In this document: positions 14,894 to 24,000 of the stretch, piece by piece | How the letters are laid out: each line of letters begins with the position of its first letter | Numbering within the stretch: position 1 is the stretch's first letter | NCBI GenBank assembly: GCA_040877415.1 | Contig: JBBDNV010000085.1 | Coordinates: 1 to 25,590, forward strand | Source: JBBDNV01 sp040877415 | GTDB taxonomy: Bacteria; Planctomycetota; Planctomycetia; Pirellulales; PALSA-1355 | Length of the DNA: 25,590 bases | Direction of reading: 5' to 3' | The notes under the pieces: generated by a model | Told to the model about the DNA's origin: nothing | What the model saw: only the letters and a program-made list of their open reading frames with translations | Databases searched by the model: none | Translations under genes and position numbers: made by a program

Positions 14894-16891
14894 TCAGGCA
14901 GTTTCTTTGAATTGACCCTGGTGCAGCCGGCGGTACAGGTCCGAACGGCCCAGAAGCTGTTCGTGCGTGCCCAGATCGGCGATCCGGCCCGAGCTCATCA
15001 CCACGATTCGGTTGGCCAGGGCCAGCGTGGCCAGACGGTGCGTAATGATGACCGTCGTGCGATGGCGGATGAACTGTTCGAGCACCTTGTGAATCAGTTG
15101 CTCGCTTTCCAGGTCGATTTGGCTCGTGGCCTCGTCGAGAATCAATATGGCCGGATCGCGGAGGATGGCCCGGGCCAGCGCGATCCGCTGCCGCTGGCCG
15201 CCCGAAAGGCGTCCGCCGCTTTGCCCCACGATGGTCTCGTAGCCCCTTTCGAGCTTCTGCTCGATGAATTTGTGGGCGTGGGCCTGTTTGGCCGCTTCGA
15301 TCACCGCCGCGCGTGAGGCCCGCGGGCAGCCGTAGCGGATATTGTTAAGCACGGTATCGTCGAACAGCAGGGTTTCCTGGGTCACGAGTCCGATCTGGCC
15401 GCGCAGTTCGCGCAACCTTACGTCGCGCACGTCGACGCCGTCCAACAGCACGCGTCCCGAAATCGGGTCGAAGAACCGCGGAATCAGGTTTGCCAGCGTG
15501 GTCTTGCCGCAGCCGTTGGGTCCGACCACGGCGATCGTCTCGCCGAACCCAATGCGCAGATCGATTTCTTCGAGCACGCTCTGAGCCGGCGAGTAGTGAA
15601 ACGACACGCCTTCGAACACCAGCTCGCGTTGATGCCGGCCGAGCTGGCGCGGGCGCGCGGGATCGTAGACCGCCGGCTCGCGGTCGAGCAGTTGATAAAC
15701 CCGGTCGGCGGCGGCAGCGGCCCGCTGCAGCTTGCTGAGCACTTCGGCCAGGCGCCGCGCAGGATCGCTGACGCCGGCCAGCGAGCCGTAGAACGCCAAC
15801 AGCGCGCTAAGCGACAGCGGCTGGGCGCACATCTGGATTCCCAGCAGGCGCGTCTCGCCGGTCATCACCAGGAAGGCGCCGACCAGAATTGCCAGGCAGA
15901 TCATCGTGATGCCCATCACTTCGGTGACGGGGTTCACCAGGGCGTCGACGACGGCGATGCGCATGGCCTTCTTGTAGCACTTCTTGCTCGTGGCGTGTAA
16001 CCGCTTGCGCTCGGAACGTTCCATCGTGAACGCCTTGACGACCTTGATGCCGCTGAACGTTTCCACCAGGATCGTGTAGAGGGAGGACATTTCCTCGAGA
16101 GCTTTGCGATTGGCCCGCTTGAGCGTCTTGGCCAACAGCCCGATCACCAGACCCGCCAGCGGGGCCACGACCAGCGTCAAGACGAGCAATTGCCAGCAGA
16201 TATAGGCGGCCAGGATCAGGCAGGAGATCATCTTCAAGGGTTCGCGCACGGCGCGGCCGAAGAGCATTTGAACGCCGCCGTTCAGGTTGTCCAGATCGTA
16301 GGTGAAGCGCGACAACAGGTCGCTCGTGCCGCTTTCGTTAAACGTGGCCAGATCCATGCGCAGCGTGCGGCGATAAAACTGTTTGCGCAAGTTGAACGTC
16401 GCCAGTTGCGCGATCCGATCGGCCAGGATCGCGCTCAGCGCCAGGAACGAATCTTTGATCACCGTGGCCACGAGCAAAAAAGCCACCAGCACGGCCAGCG
16501 TCTGAAAAGGATCGTCGGGCAGGTAGGCGTCGATCCAGGGCTTCAGCCGCCGGGAAAGCCCCAGGTCGCCTTCGGCCGCCGCGCGGCGCGCGAGGGCGCT
16601 ACGCAGGTCGCGGGCGATCGACTGTTTTGCCTCGGGCGGGGCCTGCGCGAGATCCTGGTTCAGCCGCGCTTCTTTCGCGCTTTGCTCGGCGATGGTCTTG
16701 CGCGCTTCGGCGATCGACTTGTCGACCCACGTGTTGAGGCTTTGGTTAAGTCCGACCACCTCGACGACCGGATAGAGAAAGCCGATGTTGCCGCCCCACA
16801 GCACCGCCACCAGCAGCGCGCAGATGATCGACGCGGCGACCGTCCAGTAGGGCACAAGCGCCAAGCGCACAACGCGCGCGAAATTGCCCAT
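14894..16891 (-). CDS. ABC exporter, fused permease and ATPase (MsbA-like)
   Basis: This 665-residue half-transporter has an N-terminal exporter transmembrane domain and a C-terminal ATPase. The ATPase has Walker A GPNGCGKTT (about 457-465), a Q-loop (LVTQE), the LSGGQ signature (about 562-566), Walker B AILILDEATS and the H-loop THR. The permease has TM1 near residue 20, a long charged extracytoplasmic stretch (about 50-120) and the remaining helices to about 375, with the intracellular loop LLSRFTYDLDNL typical of lipid A and multidrug exporters. The large insertion between TM1 and TM2 is unlike MsbA of E. coli. It should act as a homodimer, flipping a lipid or drug. The ATG at 16891 starts the family similarity; an in-frame codon at 16981 would add 30 residues without it. 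The substrate is not determinable. Confidence 0.92.
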   Translation of the reverse strand: MGNFARVVRLALVPYWTVAASIICALLVAVLWGGNIGFLYPVVEVVGLNQSLNTWVDKSIAEARKTIAEQSAKEARLNQDLAQAPPEAKQSIARDLRSALARRAAAEGDLGLSRRLKPWIDAYLPDDPFQTLAVLVAFLLVATVIKDSFLALSAILADRIAQLATFNLRKQFYRRTLRMDLATFNESGTSDLLSRFTYDLDNLNGGVQMLFGRAVREPLKMISCLILAAYICWQLLVLTLVVAPLAGLVIGLLAKTLKRANRKALEEMSSLYTILVETFSGIKVVKAFTMERSERKRLHATSKKCYKKAMRIAVVDALVNPVTEVMGITMICLAILVGAFLVMTGETRLLGIQMCAQPLSLSALLAFYGSLAGVSDPARRLAEVLSKLQRAAAAADRVYQLLDREPAVYDPARPRQLGRHQRELVFEGVSFHYSPAQSVLEEIDLRIGFGETIAVVGPNGCGKTTLANLIPRFFDPISGRVLLDGVDVRDVRLRELRGQIGLVTQETLLFDDTVLNNIRYGCPRASRAAVIEAAKQAHAHKFIEQKLERGYETIVGQSGGRLSGGQRQRIALARAILRDPAILILDEATSQIDLESEQLIHKVLEQFIRHRTTVIITHRLATLALANRIVVMSSGRIADLGTHEQLLGRSDLYRRLHQGQFKETA

Positions 16892-17357
16892 CCTTGAATG
16901 CTTTCCTGTTCGTTCTCCAAAAGCAGCTTGCCCGCACGTGGTGCGCCCAATCGCTTCCAGGCGCACCGCCGCCGGACCCACGCAAGTCGGGCTCTTTTAT
17001 CAGATTGCCAGAATGGGGCCAAGTCCGAGGCGGCCCGCCAAGAAGAAGCTTCGCCAGCTTTCCCCGCTTTCCAAGGACCGACGCGCGCCTTTGCTGGCAA
17101 AACGGCTCGTAACCCTTAAGGGGGTTCGGCCGGAAGTGACAGTGCTGCGCGTGGTGACGATTTGCTCAATTCTGCCGGTTTTGCCGCCGATAGACCCCAC
17201 TAGGTGGTTCGCTGACGGCGGCCTGCCCGCCGGGCGTTGCCACCCATGTCCAAGCGACAAAACCAAAGCTTCAATCCAGGGGGGATTCGAGCTGCAAGAT
17301 GACCGCCCCCGCGGGCGGGTGATGACTCCAGTCAGCGAGAAAGGATTACAAGCGATC
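16892..17357. other. Divergent spacer, ABC exporter / Cys-rich lipoprotein
   Basis: This 466-bp stretch lies between two divergent genes and should contain both promoters. The only clear structure I see is a palindrome centred on CCCTTAAGGG at about 17112-17122. The long open frame running into the lipoprotein gene from 16884 has a composition unlike a protein-coding sequence. I see no convincing -35/-10 pairs. Confidence 0.5.
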
Positions 17358-17747
17358 ATGAAACGTGCGATTTTCGCCCTATTGGCCGTGACGCTGGTGG
17401 CCGCCGCGAGCGGCTGCTGTTGCTTCGAAAAATTGTTTTGTTGCGGCTGCGGCGGCTGTGGTGCCTATGGGCACGAAGGTCCCTGCGACAGTTGCGGCGG
17501 CGGAGGCTGTGACGATTGCGGCATGGCCGGCGGCAACGTGACCGGTCCTAGCGCCGCGGCGTATGCCAAGAAGCAGCCACATCATCGTCCCGCAGGCGGA
17601 CATCCGCTGGTGCACGAGCGCCGCAACGCCGGCGGCGAATACGAATTTGCGGCCGGTCCTCCGACCGGCGGCGTCACGTATCCGTACTACACCAACCGCG
17701 GACCGCGTGACTACCTGGCCAAAAATCCGCGGGGCATCGGTCCCTAA
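17358..17747 (+). CDS. Small Cys/Gly-rich lipoprotein
   Basis: This is a 129-residue protein of unknown function. MKRAIFALLAVTLVAAASGCC is a lipoprotein signal peptide with the lipobox A-S-G-C, so the mature protein probably begins at a lipidated Cys near residue 20. A stretch of about 40 residues then contains many Cys and Gly residues (CCCFEKLFCCGCGGCG, CDSCGGGGCDDCGMAGG), suggesting metal binding or disulfide cross-links. The C-terminal part is rich in Gly, Pro, His and Tyr (GGVTYPYYTNRGPRDYL). Cys-rich exported proteins of this sort are frequent in planctomycetes, but the family is not one I can name. I chose the ATG at 17358 because the signal peptide begins there and AAAGGA lies about 12 nt upstream. 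An in-frame ATG at 17322 would spoil the signal peptide. Confidence 0.75.
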   Translation: MKRAIFALLAVTLVAAASGCCCFEKLFCCGCGGCGAYGHEGPCDSCGGGGCDDCGMAGGNVTGPSAAAYAKKQPHHRPAGGHPLVHERRNAGGEYEFAAGPPTGGVTYPYYTNRGPRDYLAKNPRGIGP

Positions 17748-17860
17748 TTGATATTGAGTCTCTCGTTCACGGCTCAATCCATCGATCCACAGGGCCAGCC
17801 GCACGTCATGCAACAAAGCGCATGCAAGCGGCTGGCCCTCTCGCTTTCGCATCGTGCGCG

Positions 17861-17866
17861 TACAAT
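17861..17866 (+). promoter_or_regulatory. Possible -10 box for ferritin
   Basis: TACAAT lies 71 bp upstream of the ferritin start and matches five of six positions of the -10 consensus. No matching -35 box sits 16-18 bp before it, so this is a weak candidate only. Confidence 0.25.
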
Positions 17867-17937
17867 GATGGAGCAACGAGCGCGAACGATTCGCGCGGCG
17901 GCCCAGTGTTGGCAACTTCAAACCGCGGAGCAACGTC

Positions 17938-18453
17938 ATGTTCAGTCAAACCGTGCAAGATGCCATCAACGAGCAGATCAACAACGAGTTCAGCGCTTCG
18001 TACACCTATCTGGCCATGAGCGCTTACTGCGAGCGGGAGAACTTCACCGGCTGCGCGCGGTGGCTGCGGCTTCAAAGCGAGGAAGAATACGGCCACGGCA
18101 TGCGGCTGTTGGATTTCCTGCTCGCGCGCGACGGCACGGTCAAGCTGGAAGCCATCGCCGAACAGAAGGTGAAATACGAATCGATCGCGGCCGTCTTCGA
18201 GGAAGCCTTGGAGCAGGAGCAGGAGACCAGCCGGGATATCGACAAGCTGTATGAACTGGCGCAAAAGGAAAAGGCGTTTGCGGCGCTCGTGCAGTTGCAA
18301 TGGTTCATCAGCGAGCAGGTGGAAGAAGAGAAGTCGGCCCGCGAAATCGTGGCCAAGTTCCACCTGACCAAGAACGATCCGGCGGCCATCATGGATTTGG
18401 ACCGCGAGCTCGGCGCGCGGGCGCCGGACAAGCCCGTCGAGGCGGGCGTGTAG
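17938..18453 (+). CDS. Ferritin (FtnA-type), iron storage
   Basis: This is a 171-residue non-haem ferritin, the normal length. Ferritins oxidise Fe(II) at a dinuclear centre and store it as ferric mineral inside a 24-subunit shell. The expected ligands are visible: Glu in INNEFSASYTYL (about residue 17), the E-x-x-H pair in EEEYGHG (about 50-53), Glu in EALEQEQETS (about 94), and Gln/Glu in VQLQWFISEQVEEE. The helical pattern NEFSASYTYLAMSAYCERENFTGCARWL and the WFISEQVEEE motif are characteristic of FtnA rather than haem-binding Bfr. The ribosome binding site GGAG stands about 7 nt before the ATG. The gene is followed by a strong intrinsic terminator, so it is probably monocistronic. No Fur box could be recognised with confidence. 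Confidence 0.95.
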   Translation: MFSQTVQDAINEQINNEFSASYTYLAMSAYCERENFTGCARWLRLQSEEEYGHGMRLLDFLLARDGTVKLEAIAEQKVKYESIAAVFEEALEQEQETSRDIDKLYELAQKEKAFAALVQLQWFISEQVEEEKSAREIVAKFHLTKNDPAAIMDLDRELGARAPDKPVEAGV

Positions 18454-18471
18454 AACGAAACGGTCAGGGAG

Positions 18472-18567
18472 CTTCGTCGCTACCAAAGTCGTCGTTTGCA
18501 ATCTCGCTGTTTAGCCAGCCGAGCATCGCTCGGCGGCGCCTTCGTCGCCACCAAAGTCGTCATTGCA
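18472..18567. repeat. Direct repeat flanking a hairpin, 3' of ferritin
   Basis: CTTCGTCGCTACCAAAGTCG (18472-18491) begins a 29-bp block that recurs from 18540 to 18567 with about three differences. Between the two copies is a perfect hairpin GCCGAGC-ATC-GCTCGGC (18518-18534). The arrangement lies in the ferritin 3' untranslated region, just before the terminator, and may be a degenerate repeat or an RNA 3'-end structure. Confidence 0.5.
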
Positions 18568-18574
18568 GTTCATC

Positions 18575-18602
18575 AGGCCGCCCCGCGGGGGCGGCCTTTT
18601 TT
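18575..18602 (+). terminator. Rho-independent terminator after ferritin
   Basis: AGGCCGCCCC and GGGGCGGCCT form a perfect 10-bp GC-rich stem around a GCG loop, followed by an uninterrupted T run (18596-18602). This is the clearest intrinsic terminator in the window. It ends the ferritin transcript before the isocitrate lyase gene. Confidence 0.9.
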
Positions 18603-18731
18603 CATGCCCCCTTGCGGCTTCACCGATCGGCGGTTGTTAGAATGAAGCACCTCATCGATGGTGCAACATGACAATGGGTCTGAACTCTTGCCGCGAGCCC
18701 GCGACAGCCAGCAGCCAGTGGGAGGACGTGA

Positions 18732-20990
18732 ATGAGCCCCTTCGATGACGAGGTCGCCGAGACGAAGAAGTGGTTTGAGAGCTCACGGTTCAGCGGAATC
18801 ACGCGCCTGTATTCCGCGCGCCAGGTGGTCGAGCAGCGCGGCACGATCCCCAACGCCTTTCCCGTGGCCAAGGCAGCGGCCGAAGCGTTTTATGCGCGCC
18901 TCAGAGAATTGTTCGACGAGAGAAAGTCGATCACCACTTTCGGCCCCTACTCGCCCGGCCAGGCCGTGGCCATCAAGCGGATGGGCATCGAGGGCATCTA
19001 TCTTGGCGGTTGGGCCACGTCGGCCAAGGGATCGATCGACGAGGATCCCGGCCCTGACCTGGCCAGCTATCCGTTGAGCCAGGTGCCCAACGAAGCGGCG
19101 GTGCTGGTGCGCGCCCTGCTCACCGCGGACAAGAACCAGGCGTACGCCCGGTCGCGCATGTCCGCCAGGCAGCGGGAGACGACGCCCGAGTACGACTTCC
19201 GCCCCTTCATCATCGCCGACGCCGACACCGGTCACGGGGGCGACCCCCACGTGCGAAATCTCATTCGTCGCTTCGTCGAGGTCGGAGTGCCGGGCTACCA
19301 CATCGAAGACCAGCGGCCGGGAGCAAAAAAATGCGGCCATCAGGGCGGCAAGGTGCTCGTGCCCCAGGACGAACAAATCAAGAGGCTTAACGCGGCGCGG
19401 TTCCAGCTCGACGTCATGGGCGTGGCCGGAATCATCGTGGCGCGCACGGATGCCGAAAGTGCGACCCTGCTGGAGAGCGACGGCGACGAGCGCGATCAGC
19501 CCTTTGTTCTCGGCGCCACCAATATCGATCTGCCCAGTTACAAGGCGGCCTACCTGGCGCTGCTGAAGAAGTTCTACGAATTGGGCGTCAAGGAGCTCAA
19601 CGGCCACCTGCTCTACGCGGTCTCCGACGAAGAGTACGCGGAGGCTTTCGCGTGGCTCGAGCGCGCCGGCGTGTCGCGGCTCCTCGACCAGAGCGCCGCC
19701 GTCTACAAGAGCGATCCGGCCACGAGCGTCGACGCGCTGCTCGACAAGGTGGCCACGCGCTTCGTCGACGCCTGGCAGGCCGCCGCCGGACTCAAGACCT
19801 ACGCCCGGGCTGTGGCCGACGTGATGGCGTTTCGCCGCCACGAGGGCGAAGAGTTCGCATTGAGCGCCGACGACTGGATGGCCTTCGCCCGGGGCGCCTC
19901 GTTCTTTAGCGCCAAGGCGAAAGCGGAGGCCATGGGGATCCATGCCATTTGGGACCGCGAGCGTGCGCGCACCCCGGAAGGCTACTTCCAGATCGAGGGG
20001 GGAATCGACTACGCCATTGCAAAATCTCTGGCGGCGGCCCCCTTCGCCGACCTCCTGTGGATGGAGACCAAGACGGCCGATCTCGCTGACGCCAGGAAGT
20101 TCGCCGACGCGATCCACGCCGTCTTCCCCAATCAGATGCTGGCCTACAACCTGTCACCGTCATTCAACTGGGACACGACCGGCATGAGCGACGACGCAAT
20201 GAGGAGCTTCCCCGCGGAGCTGGGGAAGCTGGGCTTCGTCTTCAACTTCATCACCTACGGCGGCCACCAGATCGACGGACTGGCCGCCGAGGAGTTCGCC
20301 GCGGCCCTGCGCCAGGAGGGCATGCTGGCCCTGGCCCGGCTGCAGCGCAAGTTCCGCCTGCTGGAGTCGCCGTTCACCACGCCGCAGACCCTGGTGGGTG
20401 GTCCGCGTCTCGACGCGGCGCTGGCCGCCTCGTCGGGGCGGACGACCACGACCAAGGCGATGGGCAAGGGATCGACGCAGTTCCAGCACCTCGTGCAGAC
20501 CGACGTGCCCCCCAGCGTGCTCGCCGAGTGGTTGGCGCAGTGGAGAGCCCATTATTCCCACCCCGAGCCGCTGCGCGTGGAGCTGCGCCCCAACCTCGAC
20601 GGCTCCGACCTGTTGGAGCTCAGGGTGCTCGGCGAGGCAGGGGGCAAGCTGGCCAACGTCATCTTCGCCACGATCATGGATCGGCGCGGTCGGACCATTC
20701 TCTCGGTTCGCGATCAGAACACGTTCGATCGCTCCCTGCGCAAGAAGCGGCTCATGACGCTTTTGCACCTGTTCCTCATCCACCGCTACAAAATCGTGGC
20801 CGTGCATTACCTGAGCCCCACCGAAGACAACCAGTTCCAGACGGAGAAGATGCAGGCGCTGGGCATCTATTCCCGGGTCAAAAACGAGGTCGGCGAGATC
20901 ATTACCGCCGACGTCGACCTAGCCGGCGTCGCCAAGCTACTCGACTCCGACGGCGCCGCCCTCAAAGAGCTGATCCAGAAGGCCCGCTGA
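18732..20990 (+). CDS. aceA: Isocitrate lyase, long (ICL2/AceA2-like) form
   Basis: This enzyme splits isocitrate to glyoxylate and succinate, the first step of the glyoxylate shunt used for growth on acetate or fatty acids. The core has GGWATSAKG (about residues 92-100), FIIADADTGHGG, GYHIEDQ, the catalytic GAKKCGHQGGKVLVP (Cys at about 201) and NLSPSFNWDT (about 475). At 752 residues it is much longer than the usual 430-550. An extra C-terminal region (about 590-752) resembles the ICL2 tail of mycobacteria, where a GNAT-like domain senses acetyl-CoA; that role is known for M. tuberculosis ICL2 and only inferred here. The ribosome binding site GGAGG sits 5-6 nt before the ATG. No malate synthase lies nearby. 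The gene looks somewhat more GC-rich than its neighbours, which could mean horizontal transfer. Confidence 0.93.
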   Translation: MSPFDDEVAETKKWFESSRFSGITRLYSARQVVEQRGTIPNAFPVAKAAAEAFYARLRELFDERKSITTFGPYSPGQAVAIKRMGIEGIYLGGWATSAKGSIDEDPGPDLASYPLSQVPNEAAVLVRALLTADKNQAYARSRMSARQRETTPEYDFRPFIIADADTGHGGDPHVRNLIRRFVEVGVPGYHIEDQRPGAKKCGHQGGKVLVPQDEQIKRLNAARFQLDVMGVAGIIVARTDAESATLLESDGDERDQPFVLGATNIDLPSYKAAYLALLKKFYELGVKELNGHLLYAVSDEEYAEAFAWLERAGVSRLLDQSAAVYKSDPATSVDALLDKVATRFVDAWQAAAGLKTYARAVADVMAFRRHEGEEFALSADDWMAFARGASFFSAKAKAEAMGIHAIWDRERARTPEGYFQIEGGIDYAIAKSLAAAPFADLLWMETKTADLADARKFADAIHAVFPNQMLAYNLSPSFNWDTTGMSDDAMRSFPAELGKLGFVFNFITYGGHQIDGLAAEEFAAALRQEGMLALARLQRKFRLLESPFTTPQTLVGGPRLDAALAASSGRTTTTKAMGKGSTQFQHLVQTDVPPSVLAEWLAQWRAHYSHPEPLRVELRPNLDGSDLLELRVLGEAGGKLANVIFATIMDRRGRTILSVRDQNTFDRSLRKKRLMTLLHLFLIHRYKIVAVHYLSPTEDNQFQTEKMQALGIYSRVKNEVGEIITADVDLAGVAKLLDSDGAALKELIQKAR

Positions 20991-21022
20991 GCGCCGCGGT
21001 ATTTCCGATGAGAGCGGCTCGC

Positions 21023-21028
21023 TACAAT
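21023..21028 (+). promoter_or_regulatory. Possible -10 box for the kinase gene
   Basis: TACAAT lies 61 bp before the kinase start, within the 99-bp spacer after isocitrate lyase. It matches five of six -10 positions, but the -35 region is poor, so the promoter is only a candidate. Confidence 0.25.
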
Positions 21029-21089
21029 AGTTCCTTACGTCAGGCACAGGCGTTGGAGGCAATGATCATTACTTTGCCGGAGGCGCCCC

Positions 21090-24000
21090 ATGCGTGTTCG
21101 CTGTGCACATTGCCATGCTCCGATTGAGATCGCTAGCGAGACTTCGCTCGCCGAGATTTCCTGCCCGTCCTGCGGCAGCAGATTCAACCTGATCGGCGAT
21201 GCGACGACCACACTTCCGCACCGCAATGCCCGAACGGTCGGCCATTTCGAACTTTTGGAGCAGGTGGGTCTCGGTCAGTTCGGCAGCGTCTGGAAAGCCC
21301 GCGACACCCAGCTCGATCGCTACGTGGCGGTCAAGATACCGCGCGCGGAGAACCTGGACCCCAAAGACCGTGAGGTTTTCCTGCGGGAAGCCCGCGCGGC
21401 GGCCCAATTGCAGCATCCCCACATTGTCCCGGTGCACGAAGTGGGCCGCGACGGCGACACGATTTACATCGTCAGCGACTTTGTGGACGGAGCCAGCCTC
21501 AAGGAATGGCTCACGGGACAGCGCCCTACGATCCGCGAGTCGGCCGAACTGTGCGTCAAGGTGGGCGAAGCCTTGCATCATGCGCACGAAGCCGGCGTCA
21601 TCCATCGCGATCTTAAGCCGGGCAATATCATGCTCGATCGGGATGGCCACCCGCATATCATGGATTTCGGACTGGCCAAGCGCGAAGCGGGCGAGATCAC
21701 GATGACCGTCGAGGGCCACGTGATGGGCACGCCCGGTTACATGTCCCCAGAGCAAGCTGAAGGTAAAGCGCACGCGGCCGACCGCCGCACCGACATCTAT
21801 GCGCTTGGTGTGATCCTCTACGAGTTGCTTACGGGTGAGATGCCGTTCCGCGGAGAGCTGCGGATGCTGATTGTGCAGATTCTGCAAGAGGAGCCTCCCT
21901 CGCCGCGCAAGCTCAACGGTCGAGTTCCGCGTGACCTGGAAACGATCTGTTTGAAGTGCCTGGCGAAAGAGCCGGCTCGCCGCTACGCGACGGCGCAGGC
22001 CTTGGCTGATGATCTGCGACGATTCCTCGCTGGAGAGCCGATTCTGGCACGACCGGTGGGGCGGGTTGAACGCTCATGGCGCTGGTGCCGGCGGAATCGG
22101 GTCACGGCCGCAATGAGCGCTGCTGTCCTCGTGTTGCTGCTGGCAGTTTCGATCGGCTCGACAATTGCCGCCATCAATATTGCCGACGCCCGAGACGAGG
22201 CCCGGGACAATGCCGACCAGGCGCAACGGAATGCTGATGAAGCGCTGCGCCATGCGAAGGACGCCGAAAACGCCCGCCAGAATGAGCAGCGCGAGCGAGA
22301 GCGGGCCGAGGACAACTTCCGCAAAGCTCGTGAGGCGGTCGATCGTTACTACACAGCCGTCAGTCAAAACACACTGCTTAACGAGCCAGCCCTTGTTCCA
22401 TTGCGAAAGGAACTGTTGCAGTCAGCTCTGGAGTACTACAAGGCGTTCCTGGAGACGAGGAGCAACGATCCCGCGATTCGCGCGGAACTGGCAGCCGCGT
22501 ACTTCCGGGTCGCCGATATCATGAACGCTACGGGCTCGGGTAATTGGCTCGAGCCGGTCCAGAGGGCCCTGGACATTGTCGAAGAACTAATGAGAGAAGA
22601 CGCACCCGTCACGACCTGGGGAAGCTTAACCGCCGGTGTCTACAAGAATCGCTCGCATCAACTGTCGGCCGTGCAGCCGAAATCGCTGTTCGCCACCTTC
22701 GAGCGACTGCGAGACGTTTGGGAGCGCCTGGTCCAGCGCTTTCCCAAGGTTACCGGTTTTCGGAACGACCTGGCCGGGATCTATCATGTGCTGGCGATGT
22801 TGCAGCGATCGTACCTGGATCAAGTCGAGAAAGCGTTCGAGTCGTACCAGAAGTCGCGTGCCCTGTGGGAAGGACTCGTGAAGGACGATCCAACAAACTC
22901 GGATTACCAGGCAGGTCTCGCCGCCGCATGGGGAAATATCGGAATCGTGCAGCGAGGCCGCGGCGACGATGACGCTGCGATCAGCGCGTATGAACGGGCC
23001 TTTGAGATGATGCAGGACGTTGTGGCGGCAAATCCGACTCAGACCGGCTTTCGCCAAGACCTTGCGCTGTGGAGCGGCAACCTCGCTCGACAACAGATCA
23101 GGCTGGAACGATACAACGATGCCCAGCGTACCTACGAACAACTGGCATCGGTGTACGGAAAGTTACTGTGGAATCACAAGACACCCGATCTACAAGCGCA
23201 GTTTGCCGAAGCGAATCAGCGTGTCGCCGAGCTGAAAAAAAGTAGCGGGGCCTATGGGATCATCGAAGGCTTCAAACGGTTGTTCAACTCGCCGGCCCGA
23301 GCCGTGGATGGGGCTCAAAGCAAACGCACCGCCGGTTCGGCGCCATCGTCCCCTGGGGAATTGTCCCGCCGCCTCGACGAACTGATGCCGCAACTGGAAA
23401 GCCCTGTTCCGGAAGTTCGGCAAAAGGCGTTGGCTGAGTTACAAAAGCTCGATCCATCGGCTGCCCGATTACTGCTTTCACGAATGGATCAAGCGTCACG
23501 GAACGCTTCGTACGACCTCGCGGTTGCGATCGGCGAACTCAAAAATGCCGATGTGATCCCGCCAGTCTTGGAGAAGCTCAAGGAGCCGCTCGACAGCGGC
23601 CGCCGCGGAGCCTACCAAAACATACTTTATTTCCTTGGAAATAGCGGGATCAAGCTCCGCGACGGCGAACTCAAGACGCTCATGGACATGACCAGGGACG
23701 AACATCCAGAGGTCCGCGAAAGTGCCGTGTGGCTCTTGCCCTTGGACCGCGGCCCGGAAATTGTGAAACTCCTGGAAACAGCACTGGACGACCCCGTGGC
23801 ACGAATTCGCGCGCCCGCCGCCTACCGTCTCGCTTTTCTCCAGAATTCGGCCGCGTTGCCCATCTTAAAAGCCAGCCTGGAAGACTCCGATATATCGACA
23901 CGCGCAATTGCCGTCCAAGGCTTAGGGTATGTTGATCAGGCGACAGCTCTTCCTTTACTGAAGAAGGTGGCCCTGCACGATCCGACGTTCAATGTGCGCT

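Noticed and set aside
18612..18643. TTGCGG...TAGAAT as promoter of isocitrate lyase
   Set aside because: The spacer would be 20 bp, too long for a normal sigma70 promoter, and no better pair was visible.
18783..20117. Minus-strand open frame of 444 codons opposite isocitrate lyase
   Set aside because: It is a shadow of the lyase gene. The plus strand has all catalytic motifs and a good ribosome binding site.
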